In this document: positions 1 through 6,190 of the stretch, one piece after another
Layout: each line of letters begins with the position of its first letter
Position numbering within the stretch: position 1 is the stretch's first letter
Assembly: GCA_024695315.1 (NCBI GenBank)
Contig: JAILIJ010000030.1
Span: forward strand, 1 to 17,879
Reading direction: 5' to 3'
DNA: 17,879 nucleotides
Source: Bacteroidaceae bacterium
GTDB taxonomy: Bacteria; Bacteroidota; Bacteroidia; Bacteroidales; Bacteroidaceae
Position numbers and translations under genes: made by a program
Notes under the pieces: model-generated
Seen by the model: only the letters and a program-made list of their open reading frames with translations
What the model was told of the DNA's origin: nothing
Database searches by the model: none

Positions 1-40
1 TTAGTTACAGGTTAAAAAGTATTTTCAAGGTTAACGTTAT

Positions 41-70
41 GGGTGTATCGATTAGATACACCCTTTTTTT
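41..70 (+). terminator. Rho-independent terminator of an upstream + strand gene
   Basis: A perfect 9-bp stem (GGGTGTATC / GATACACCC) with a 5-base loop (GATTA) is followed directly by seven T residues. The T run lies only on the + strand side, so the hairpin should end a + strand transcript that begins left of the window. The next gene on the right is on the minus strand, so this also marks the boundary between convergent units. Confidence 0.8.
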
Positions 71-203
71 CTATAATGAGAATAAAATTAAAGCCCTGAA
101 AAGCAAAAAAAGGAAGGAAAAGTTCAAAATGGTTCATTTAACAAACGCTAAGACATAAGGCAGCAAAACACTAATCCAAAATCTTATTATTAATCACAAC
201 GAA

Positions 204-1265
204 CTATACTTGCATACATTTACTTACCGAACGAACGATATTGTCAATAGCAACATCTGACTCCATAATATTGAGACCAGGCTTCGAAACCTCATTGATA
301 TTTATAATTGAAGAAAATCCAGCATCTAAAAGACTTTCCCTGTCAGACACTTTACCTGCCATAAGAACAACCTTTATACCGCGTGCATTAGCACGTCTTA
401 AAACTATACTTGGAATCTTTCCCATTAAAGTCTGTTTATCAGCACTTCCCTCCCCTGTAAAAATTAGATCTGCCCCATCAATCAGACTATTAAAGTTTAT
501 TGATTCGAGGTAAAAGTCCGCACCTGAACGAATCTTTGCATTAAGAAATTGTAAAAAGGCATATCCTAATCCACCAGCTGCACCAGCTCCATGGTCTTGA
601 GATCTGTCATATCCAAAAATTTTCTTAAACTTTTCTGCCAAAGATACGGCTTTTCTATCCAAAATATCAATCATTTCCGGAGTAGCACCCTTTTGTGGGC
701 CAAAAATAGCGGCTGCCCCATTAAATCCATACAAAGGATTAGTAACGTCAGAAAGAACAACAATATCTATTTGCGATAAAATAGTATTGGGCCAATTATC
801 ATAATGACCAAATCTACTAATCAAAGCATCTAACATACCCATGCCACAATCACTTGTCCCACTACCTCCTAAACCTACGATAATCTTTTTATAGCCATGA
901 GTAATAGCATCGGCAAGAATTTCACCCACACCATAAGATGTTGCTTGTAAAGGATTAAGCTCATCCTTTCTTAGGTGCATAATGCCACATGCCTGAGCAG
1001 ACTCAATGATCGCAAGTCCATCACACGTAACGGCATAACGCGCTTGAACAACACGCCTAAGAGGATCAAACACATTCACGGTTCTCACTTTAGCATTTAA
1101 TACATGAATAAAAGCATCAAGCATTCCATCCCCTCCGTCCGTAACGGGTATCTTCACGATATCTGCATCTGGCATGACGTTTCTTATCCCGATTTCTGCA
1201 GCCTCTTCTGCCTGCGAAGAACTCAAACATCCCTTAAAGCTATCAATAGCCAAAACAACTTTCAT
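204..1265 (-). CDS. glxK: Glycerate kinase (GlxK/GarK type)
   Basis: This 353-aa cytoplasmic enzyme should phosphorylate D-glycerate with ATP to phosphoglycerate, feeding lower glycolysis. The family signature is visible along the chain: AIDSFKGCLSS at 6-16, VTDGGDGML at 41-49, TSYGVGE at 109-115, the glycine-rich GLGGSGTSDCGMGML at 131-145, DVTNPLYG at 173-180, GPQKGA at 189-194, GAGAAGGLG at 226-234 and TGEGSADKQTLMGKIP at 270-285. The length is slightly below the usual 370-380 aa, but no conserved block is missing. The ATG lies 2 bp after the stop of the upstream metallophosphoesterase gene, so the two are almost surely co-transcribed. Whether the product is 2- or 3-phosphoglycerate cannot be told from sequence. 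No terminator was recognised downstream. Confidence 0.93.
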   Translation of the reverse strand: MKVVLAIDSFKGCLSSSQAEEAAEIGIRNVMPDADIVKIPVTDGGDGMLDAFIHVLNAKVRTVNVFDPLRRVVQARYAVTCDGLAIIESAQACGIMHLRKDELNPLQATSYGVGEILADAITHGYKKIIVGLGGSGTSDCGMGMLDALISRFGHYDNWPNTILSQIDIVVLSDVTNPLYGFNGAAAIFGPQKGATPEMIDILDRKAVSLAEKFKKIFGYDRSQDHGAGAAGGLGYAFLQFLNAKIRSGADFYLESINFNSLIDGADLIFTGEGSADKQTLMGKIPSIVLRRANARGIKVVLMAGKVSDRESLLDAGFSSIININEVSKPGLNIMESDVAIDNIVRSVSKCMQV

Positions 1266-1267
1266 GA

Positions 1268-2347
1268 TTAACGATTCTTAAATGTTGCCACAACATATTC
1301 AGACTGAGTTCCAATCCTTAATTTTGCTCCCCATATTCCAAGACCAGACGATACATAGTAATTCGTATTTCCCCTACTATGTTCGCCCCAAGAACATTCA
1401 TATAAAGCATCGGTAACCCAAGAAATAGGCCACACCTGACCTCTATGGGTATGTCCGCTAAATTGAAAGTCAACACCATATCGTTCTGCCTGCTCCAACT
1501 TATAAGGTTGATGATCAAGAAGAATAATATACTTAGAAGAATCAACATTCTGAAGAATATCCTTAAGAGGTTTACGTCTCCTATTTGTTCGATCATCTCG
1601 CCCAACAAGAAGAAAAGTAGAATTTATTTCAGCAACATCATCAACAAGGAGATTAATTTTCGCTCTTTTATAAAACTCCTTAGCCTTTGGTTCACCACTA
1701 TAATATTCATGGTTACCCAAAATAGCATATACAGGCGCTTTAAGGCGCAGGAATTCATCTGCCATTTCTTCTGCAAAAAGAGGTCTGACACTAATATCAA
1801 TTATATCACCAGCAATAAGGATAAAATCAGGCTTCTCAGCATTTATCATATCTACCCATTTAGCAAGATCTTTCTTTGAATTATGATACCCCAAATGAAG
1901 ATCAGAAGCCATGACGACCTTATACTCTTTATCCAGCAACTTATCCGTCGTAAGTTCAATGGGAACCCTAACCTTATTATAATAGTTAAAATTTCCAATA
2001 ATAAAGACAACACCTAAAAAAGCACACAAAGAAATCACAGAATACCAATTTGAATATAGGAAAGACTTAGGTATGATATGAAAAAGACGACCTATATCTG
2101 CAACAAGCAAAATAATAAATAGGTATAGTAGCATAATAATCGATGTAGTTCCTATTGCATAGAAACATTTGGCTATTCCCATAGGTAAATCATCAAGTTT
2201 GCCCGAAAAATCTAGGAACAGAGTAGCTACGCACGACATGCCTAATATGAGAATTATGCTTTTCCATAAAGCAGACAAAGGGAGCAAATTCCATAAGTGC
2301 CAAATAACATATATTAGACACAATATTAACACAAATAAGACTTTCAT
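1268..2347 (-). CDS. Membrane-anchored metallophosphoesterase (YkuE/YaeI-like)
   Basis: This 359-aa protein has a membrane-spanning N-terminal third and a calcineurin-like phosphoesterase domain. About four hydrophobic helices are seen near residues 3-24, 28-47, 61-86 and 102-120. The dinuclear-metal motifs follow in order: SDLHLG (D149, H151), AGD (D181), GNHE at 211-214, LDHQP (H279) and GHTH at 298-301. All metal ligands expected of the family are present. Related proteins act on phosphate esters at the membrane, UDP-diacylglucosamine hydrolysis being one known role in the wider family, but the substrate here cannot be read from sequence. The gene is first in a two-gene unit with glycerate kinase; no functional link between the two is evident. 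A promoter lies about 185 bp upstream. Confidence 0.88.
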   Translation of the reverse strand: MKVLFVLILCLIYVIWHLWNLLPLSALWKSIILILGMSCVATLFLDFSGKLDDLPMGIAKCFYAIGTTSIIMLLYLFIILLVADIGRLFHIIPKSFLYSNWYSVISLCAFLGVVFIIGNFNYYNKVRVPIELTTDKLLDKEYKVVMASDLHLGYHNSKKDLAKWVDMINAEKPDFILIAGDIIDISVRPLFAEEMADEFLRLKAPVYAILGNHEYYSGEPKAKEFYKRAKINLLVDDVAEINSTFLLVGRDDRTNRRRKPLKDILQNVDSSKYIILLDHQPYKLEQAERYGVDFQFSGHTHRGQVWPISWVTDALYECSWGEHSRGNTNYYVSSGLGIWGAKLRIGTQSEYVVATFKNR

Positions 2348-2530
2348 ATAATTTCAAATTATTAATATTTACACAATCTTAACTCCTACAAAAAATATCT
2401 ATACAAGTTAATATACTTCATAAGAATAAAATTATAAGAATTGTATTCTTAGAGGATAATTATAACAAAGAAAAGCCATTCCATCAGCAGAAAAGCATAC
2501 TGTATAGCTTCATTTATTTGTATTTCCACA

Positions 2531-2561
2531 CAAAGATACATAATATGAACTGAACAGCAAA
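2531..2561 (-). promoter_or_regulatory. Bacteroidetes-type promoter for the metallophosphoesterase-glycerate kinase unit
   Basis: Read on the minus strand, TTTG (2558-2561) is followed after 19 bp by TATCTTTG (2531-2538), matching the TTTG-N19-21-TAnnTTTG consensus. The start point would be near 2525, giving a leader of roughly 175-180 nt. The leader includes an AAGAAT/ATTCTT inverted repeat (2436-2450) and two micro-ORFs. Confidence 0.65.
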
Positions 2562-2681
2562 AAATATCATATATATATCCAAAACTTAACATTTTGAATA
2601 ACACATCAAAATATGTAATGTCCAAAAAAGTAAATGTTATATTATAATAAAATTAAAAAAATGTATATTTTTCTCATTTTA

Positions 2682-2713
2682 TTTGGATAATAAAATAAAC
2701 CTTTATATATTTG
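2682..2713 (+). promoter_or_regulatory. Bacteroidetes-type promoter facing right, not linked to a normal gene
   Basis: TTTG (2682-2685), a 20-bp spacer and TATATTTG (2706-2713) give a full match to the consensus. Transcription would start near 2719. The only things downstream before a strong terminator are a 33-codon ORF and several hairpins. Confidence 0.65.
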
Positions 2714-2723
2714 CATCATCAAA

Positions 2724-2825
2724 ATGTTACATGCAAGGCACAAGAGGCTGGTTCAATTACAAAAATTGATGATAACAGCTGCCAAACATGTATTGAAACA
2801 TGAAGGGACAATGCAAATAAAATGA
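2724..2825 (+). CDS. Possible small basic protein, 33 aa
   Basis: An ATG at 2724, about 11 bp after the -7 box, opens a 33-codon ORF ending in TGA. The product starts MLHARHKRLVQLQK and continues with a segment rich in A, K, H and V. Lys, Arg and His dominate and acidic residues are nearly absent, so the peptide would be strongly basic and could form an amphipathic helix. The leader would be only a few bases, so translation would be close to leaderless. I do not recognise a family. An ORF of this length can occur by chance; the case rests on its exact fit between a promoter and a terminator. Confidence 0.3.
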   Translation: MLHARHKRLVQLQKLMITAAKHVLKHEGTMQIK

Positions 2826-2870
2826 ATAGGTAAAGATTAAATGCGATGATTAACTATTTAAGTTAACGAG

Positions 2871-2906
2871 AAATAGAGACCATTGTGAAATGATCTCTAT
2901 TTTTTT
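2871..2906 (+). terminator. Rho-independent terminator with GUGA tetraloop
   Basis: AAATAGAGA (2871-2879) pairs with TCTCTATTT (2894-2902). After one mismatch the stem continues as CATT/AATG closed by the GNRA loop GTGA (2885-2888). A T-rich tail (2901-2910) follows, so it terminates + strand transcripts. The TTGTGAAA core recurs in two other hairpins of the window. Confidence 0.75.
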
Positions 2907-2933
2907 ATTTCTTGAATCACAATTATGGCTCAA

Positions 2934-4117
2934 TAGAAATTTCATAGGGAAAAAGATTAAGATTAATATAAAATGATTACTTTTGTTCCATGGAAGATAA
3001 CGGATTAAAAATGTTAGCTCGTATGGTATTGCCCAAGGGCAGTGCTTGATTACTTTTTGATAACGGATATTAAGTACATTGACACTAAGTCTTATGATGA
3101 GCCAGAGATGCACATTTATCTTGATGAAAAGATGCACTCAGAACTTCAGAATGACGTTCATTTTGTATCAAAAGGTTTTATCGATCCTGTTGAAGCGACA
3201 GACTTTCCTATCCGTGATCACAAGGTTGTGTTGGTTCTGCGCCGTCGTCGATGGGTTGACACGCATAGTGGGAAAAGTTTCATTCTCCCCCTAAAGATAA
3301 CCGCAGACGGTACCCGCTACTCTAAAGAGTTTGCGGCTTTTTTATCGCCATGGTGGCGAAGGCTGCTTAGTAGCTGTAGTGTCGGGTACGAAATCTGAGG
3401 ATGTAATCAAAGCCTTGAATAAAATACCGACAGAAAAACGCTCGGAAGTGACTGAGATAACTCTCGATTTGTCAGACTCTATGCGCAAGATCGTGTGTAG
3501 TGCCTTTCCCAAAGCTCAACGCGTTATAGACCGCTTTCATATCCAAAAACTAGCCTGTGATGCCGTGCAGGAAATGCGTATCAAACACCGATGGGAGGCC
3601 ATGCAAGAGGCCAACGATGATATGGAGAATGTCAAGCTTGAAGGACGCGATTACATTCCTATACGCTATGAGAACAGGGATACTAAAAAGGAACTGCTGG
3701 CACGCAGCAGATACCTACTTTTCAAGTCAGCAGACAGGTGGACGAACAATCAGAATAAAAGGGCAAAAATTCTGTTTGAACTATATACCAAATTGAAAAA
3801 GGCATATTCGCTCTCTCATTCGCTCAGAATGATATTTGCCAAGAATACTTTCAAAGATGCTGACAGGCTCTCAATGGCAAAATGGTACAACAAAGTTGAA
3901 GAGGCAGGATTCCATTCATTCAATGTCATAGCAGCAACGTTCTACGAACACTATGAGGACATTCTCAATTTCTACAACAACAGGTCATCCAATGCTGCTG
4001 CAGAATCTTTCAATGCAAAAGTCAAAGCTTTTAGGACTGCATTGAGAGGTATAAGAGATGAGAAATTCTTCTTGTACAGGCTTGCTTTGATTTATGCCTA
4101 TCTCCACTAAATTTCTA
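2934..4117 (+). mobile_element. Degraded insertion sequence, ISL3/ISAon1-like
   Basis: The limits are tentative and set by a 9-bp inverted repeat, TAGAAATTT at 2934-2942 and AAATTTCTA at 4109-4117, which flanks the transposase reading frames. The right copy overlaps the transposase stop codon, as expected for a compact IS end. The repeats do not extend convincingly and no target-site duplication was recognised, so the true ends could differ. At about 1.18 kb the element is shorter than an intact relative, because the transposase region has a large internal deletion. It carries no passenger gene. Confidence 0.6.
2990..4110 (+). pseudogene. Broken ISL3/ISAon1-type transposase
   Basis: In intact relatives an N-terminal region protein (about 110 aa) is followed by a DDE transposase (about 330 aa). 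Here the first part starts at ATG 2990 (MEDNGLKMLARM...), shifts frame near 3040-3044 and continues as LDYFLITDIKYIDTK... up to GTRYSKEFAAFL near 3344. The sequence then jumps frame directly into HGGEGCLVAVVSGTKSEDV (from about 3346) and runs to the family C-terminus at 4110. The DRFHIQKL block and the NAAAESFNAKVKAF block, with the last two catalytic residues, are present. By comparison with the family, roughly 70-90 residues are missing at the junction, including the block with the first catalytic Asp. The element should be unable to transpose itself. The family name is from memory of motif order, not a search. Confidence 0.8.
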
Positions 4118-4157
4118 CTTAGCCGTTAAATTACAGTAAATTCTATCTTAGAACACT

Positions 4158-4201
4158 AAAAAAAAGTAAGTCCGTAATGCCTATTTATTGGCACTACGGA
4201 C
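4158..4201 (-). terminator. Terminator of the DjlA-like gene
   Basis: The 12-base arms GTCCGTAATGCC (4170-4181) and GGCACTACGGAC (4190-4201) form a stem with an 8-base loop. On the minus strand the stem is followed by TTACTTTTTTTT, giving a typical terminator about 47 bp after the stop codon of the minus-strand gene. Confidence 0.85.
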
Positions 4202-4247
4202 ATATAATTTTGTCGATTTCCGGATTTTAGCGAATAGAAATAAAGAA

Positions 4248-5012
4248 CTACAGTCCACGAGACTTAAAAATTCTCTCCTTGGCATCATTTATCTCCTGAA
4301 GTTTAAGGGTAGCAGCCTCTTTCACATCCTCACCCAAACTAGCAACACGATCAGGATGATTTTTCCTTACCATATCCTTATAAGCCTTCTTAACTTCATC
4401 ATCAGAAGCCTCAGGACTAACTCCAAGTACCTTGTACGCATCTTCAAGAGAATCTCCGCCGAGAGCAAACAACTGATCCACAATTTCCACGTTCAACCTG
4501 AGGCGTGCAGCAATCTCACGCATAGCCGTAAGTTCCACATCAGACACATTGCCATCGGCCTTAACTATATCGGCCAAATATGCCATAAGCTGAATACGGT
4601 GTTCCTCTTGCATCACCATATACATCTCATCACAGGCCTTCCCTATCTGCTCCCGCCAAACATTCTCACCATTTTTCTTTCGATAGTCAAATAGTTTAAG
4701 CAAAATATCATTACCCTGCGTCACAGCCTCCTCACCAAACGAATTACGTAAAAAGGCACGTACCATTTCCATTTCGGAATGCATGATACGTCCATCAGCC
4801 CCTATGATATGAGCCGAAAGGACCATAAGAGAAAACAAAAATCTGTTTCTATTTCCGTCCTCCTGACTACCAGTATCAATCGTTTCCGTCTCATCACGAT
4901 TTCCTGTGACCATATCCATAATGGATCCAAGAGCAAATCCAGCAAGAGCACCAAGAATACTTCCGGAATTTAAGACTCCTATAAATGCACCTATCCATTT
5001 TCCGTATCCCAT
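4248..5012 (-). CDS. DjlA-like TerB/J-domain membrane co-chaperone
   Basis: This 254-aa protein resembles E. coli DjlA in order and size. Residues 7-33 are hydrophobic and glycine-rich with GxxxG-like spacing, fitting a single membrane segment at the extreme N-terminus. Residues about 58-182 form a helical TerB-like domain, with two related acidic loops, GADGRIMHSE (71-80) and KADGNVSDVE (151-160), that could bind metal. Residues about 189-252 form a J domain (DAYKVLGVSPEASDDEVKKA) with the essential HPD triad at 219-221, which stimulates DnaK ATPase. The protein should sit on the inner membrane with the J domain in the cytoplasm and recruit DnaK there. It is monocistronic, with its own promoter and terminator. 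Client proteins are unknown. Confidence 0.88.
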   Translation of the reverse strand: MGYGKWIGAFIGVLNSGSILGALAGFALGSIMDMVTGNRDETETIDTGSQEDGNRNRFLFSLMVLSAHIIGADGRIMHSEMEMVRAFLRNSFGEEAVTQGNDILLKLFDYRKKNGENVWREQIGKACDEMYMVMQEEHRIQLMAYLADIVKADGNVSDVELTAMREIAARLRLNVEIVDQLFALGGDSLEDAYKVLGVSPEASDDEVKKAYKDMVRKNHPDRVASLGEDVKEAATLKLQEINDAKERIFKSRGL

Positions 5013-5040
5013 AAATCAAATATTTTCATTATTATTTTTA

Positions 5041-5071
5041 CAAAGATATTTATATTTTTGCAAATAGCAAA
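5041..5071 (-). promoter_or_regulatory. Promoter of the DjlA-like gene
   Basis: On the minus strand, TTTG (5068-5071), a 19-bp spacer and TATCTTTG (5041-5048) match the Bacteroidetes consensus. The start point would be near 5035, about 22 nt before the ATG. Confidence 0.7.
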
Positions 5072-5116
5072 TCATGATAACATATTTTTATAGCTCTATA
5101 AGAAACACATTTTATA

Positions 5117-5490
5117 ATAAAAGGGGCGCATCCCTCAATCATCTGAGAAATGCGTCCAATAACAAATAACTAATTACCTGACGTCAAAAAATAGTCAGGA
5201 TTTTAGGGAATGAGTTTTATGAAAATGATTATACTAATTTTTTTTTTGAAATGTTTCGGAACACCTTAAATCGTAGTTATAGAAGTAATTGATATAATGA
5301 AAACAGATTTGAGATGTCAACATTTTTATGACATTCTTTATATTCACTAATTCTACCCAAAATTCATAAGAGTTCCTATGTACTTAGCATATTTGGTTAC
5401 TATTTATTCAGAAACCACCGACCATCTTGTTACAAGACAACAAATAAGGTCATTTTTACCCATCAGAACGGTGGTATTATCTATATGTAG
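5117..5490 (-). ncRNA. Candidate minus-strand short transcript, possibly a leader or sRNA
   Basis: A consensus minus-strand promoter at 5496-5525 has no normal gene downstream. The first candidate stop is a hairpin at 5124-5157 (GGACGCAT / ATGCGCCC on this strand, one mismatch, with an inner CTCA/TGAG stem) followed by a T-rich stretch. About 370 nt would be transcribed. Near its 5' end, ACCACCG and CGGTGGT (5469-5475 with 5414-5420) pair over about 60 nt, enclosing GACC/GGTC and CTTG/CAAG helices. A 19-codon ORF (5404-5463) lies almost entirely inside this fold. A second hairpin, CCTGAC/GTCAGG (5177-5199), lies near the 3' end. No match to a known RNA class was recognised. A remnant of a lost gene or IS is an alternative. 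Confidence 0.35.
5404..5463 (-). CDS. Possible 19-codon leader peptide
   Basis: The ORF starts about 25 nt after the predicted start point of the minus-strand transcript and encodes MGKNDLICCLVTRWSVVSE. Its codons overlap both arms of the inner helices and one arm of the outer ACCACC/GGTGGT stem, so translation would disturb the fold, as in attenuation-type leaders. There is no run of one amino acid that would mark a classic biosynthetic attenuator, and no regulated gene directly follows. At this length a chance ORF is quite possible. Confidence 0.2.
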   Translation of the reverse strand: MGKNDLICCLVTRWSVVSE

Positions 5491-5495
5491 CGTGA

Positions 5496-5525
5496 CAAAG
5501 TTACGATTTTTAATTGAATGGACAA
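5496..5525 (-). promoter_or_regulatory. Minus-strand promoter, divergent to the one at 5574-5606
   Basis: On the minus strand, TTG (5523-5525), a 19-bp spacer and TAACTTTG (5496-5503) match the consensus. The same TAACTTTG box is used in front of enolase in this window. Confidence 0.55.
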
Positions 5526-5573
5526 TAATTTTATAGAAAAATTTATATCATACTGAAAAATAGTCTCTAAATA

Positions 5574-5606
5574 TTGTTACAGTTTGAAAATAAAGTTATA
5601 CATTTG
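5574..5606 (+). promoter_or_regulatory. Plus-strand promoter of a candidate small RNA
   Basis: TACATTTG (5599-5606) is a perfect -7 element. The best upstream element is TTG at 5574-5576, with a 22-bp spacer that is a little long. The promoter points right towards a terminator-like hairpin about 55 bp away and no ORF. Confidence 0.5.
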
Positions 5607-5612
5607 CAGCAA

Positions 5613-5690
5613 ATACAAATTGTTTCCGTAACAAAAAGGATAAATAATTGATCAGTTTCGGCTTGTCGTTGTGAAACGGCAAGCCGTTTT
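5613..5690 (+). ncRNA. Candidate small RNA of about 80 nt ending in a strong hairpin
   Basis: Transcription from the TACATTTG promoter would start near 5613 and stop at a 12-bp hairpin, CGGCTTGTCGTT (5659-5670) paired with AACGGCAAGCCG (5675-5686), one G-U pair included. The hairpin has a GTGA tetraloop and is followed by TTTTAATT. The first 45 nt are A-rich and mostly unpaired, a shape common in trans-acting small RNAs. No ORF of note fits in the transcript. The same 12-base hairpin core recurs after enolase, so the hairpin could instead belong to a repeat family. Confidence 0.4.
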
Positions 5691-5814
5691 AATTACAAAT
5701 TGAAACTGTTGGCACACATATAACATCAATTTAACTATAAAAATCAATTCTGCAATTACTTATTTTAAGTTTTTTGACACATTGCCAACTTGTGATAATT
5801 CACCCGTTAATTTC

Positions 5815-5858
5815 TTCGGCAACGGTTCGTATCACCTTCGTAAGAGGTTCGTAAGAAA
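5815..5858. repeat. 11-bp phased repeat with TTCGT core (4 units)
   Basis: TTCGG at 5815 is followed by TTCGT at 5826, 5837 and 5848, each exactly 11 bp apart. The 29 bases at 5826-5854 reappear in inverted orientation at 17677-17705 with about 25 of 29 identical. No coding role is apparent. Confidence 0.75.
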
Positions 5859-5907
5859 ATCGCTTCTGAAATGCGTCACAAAGATACAACATGAGGATTA
5901 CGGAAAT

Positions 5908-5937
5908 ATGCTTTTCGATGCTTTTCGATACTTTTCG
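5908..5937. repeat. 10-bp tandem repeat ATGCTTTTCG, three copies
   Basis: Three head-to-tail copies run from 5908 to 5937. The first two are identical and the third differs at one base (ATACTTTTCG). A fourth ATGCTTTTCG stands alone at 6040-6049, inside a hairpin. The repeat lies in the non-coding stretch between the candidate small RNA and purU. Confidence 0.75.
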
Positions 5938-6037
5938 TCCTTTTTTATGTGTATTTATTTGTACGGGTATGACCGGAAAATTAAATTTCTAATTTTTCAT
6001 GTCTGAGTCGCACAATTAGACCACTATCCCCGAAAGA

Positions 6038-6062
6038 TTATGCTTTTCGAGGAAAAGCATAA
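6038..6062. repeat. Perfect 11-bp inverted repeat (hairpin)
   Basis: TTATGCTTTTC (6038-6048) and GAAAAGCATAA (6052-6062) are separated by only GAG. No T run follows on either strand, so it is not an obvious terminator. It contains the ATGCTTTTC sequence that is tandemly repeated about 130 bp upstream. Confidence 0.65.
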
Positions 6063-6065
6063 AGA

Positions 6066-6109
6066 AAAAACTGAGGAATCACAACAAATGTGACGATTCC
6101 TCAGTTTTT
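6066..6109 (-). terminator. Strong bidirectional terminator downstream of purU
   Basis: AAAAACTGAGGAATC (6066-6080) and GATTCCTCAGTTTTT (6095-6109) pair over 15 bases around a 14-base loop. T runs lie on both strands. It sits 81 bp after the purU stop codon and would end that minus-strand transcript. Confidence 0.85.
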
Positions 6110-6190
6110 GAAAATATATTTACGCAATTTATGCACCTAAATTGCCCCCCAAATGGCACAATGTGAAGTGGCGTATAGAGCAAGACCGTA

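Larger units (their letters stand above)
2719..2906 (+). ncRNA. Candidate short structured transcript of about 190 nt
   Basis: The segment lies between a consensus promoter and a strong terminator, so a short independent transcript is predicted. Several local hairpins can be drawn: CAATT/AATTG (2754-2758 with 2764-2768) inside a weaker GGCTG/CAGCT pair, CATGT/ACATG around 2787-2802, TTAACT/AGTTAA around 2850-2866, then the terminator. It does not look like 6S, SRP, RNase P or tmRNA by any motif I could see. The same segment contains a 33-codon ORF, so it may be a small mRNA rather than a regulatory RNA. Confidence 0.4.

Noticed and set aside
3331..3398. Programmed frameshift between the two transposase frames at the TTTTTTA run
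   Set aside because: A T6-A run lies near the overlap, but the downstream part lacks the N-terminal block expected of the transposase, so deletion explains the join better. The upstream frame is also broken near 3040.
3042..3398. GTG-started ORF as an intact IS N-region protein
   Set aside because: The natural start appears to be ATG 2990 in another frame, and the GTG only marks where the frame reopens after a lesion.
4188..4694. 168-codon + strand ORF
   Set aside because: It lies antisense to the DjlA-like gene, whose J-domain and TerB motifs are unmistakable, so it is a shadow frame.
5815..5937. Phased repeats as a CRISPR array
   Set aside because: Units are only 10-11 bp with no unique spacers of normal length, and no cas genes are present.
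5782..6006. 74-codon + strand ORF
   Set aside because: It runs through the 11-bp and 10-bp repeats, has no family-like composition and no promoter in register. It is best read as a chance ORF.
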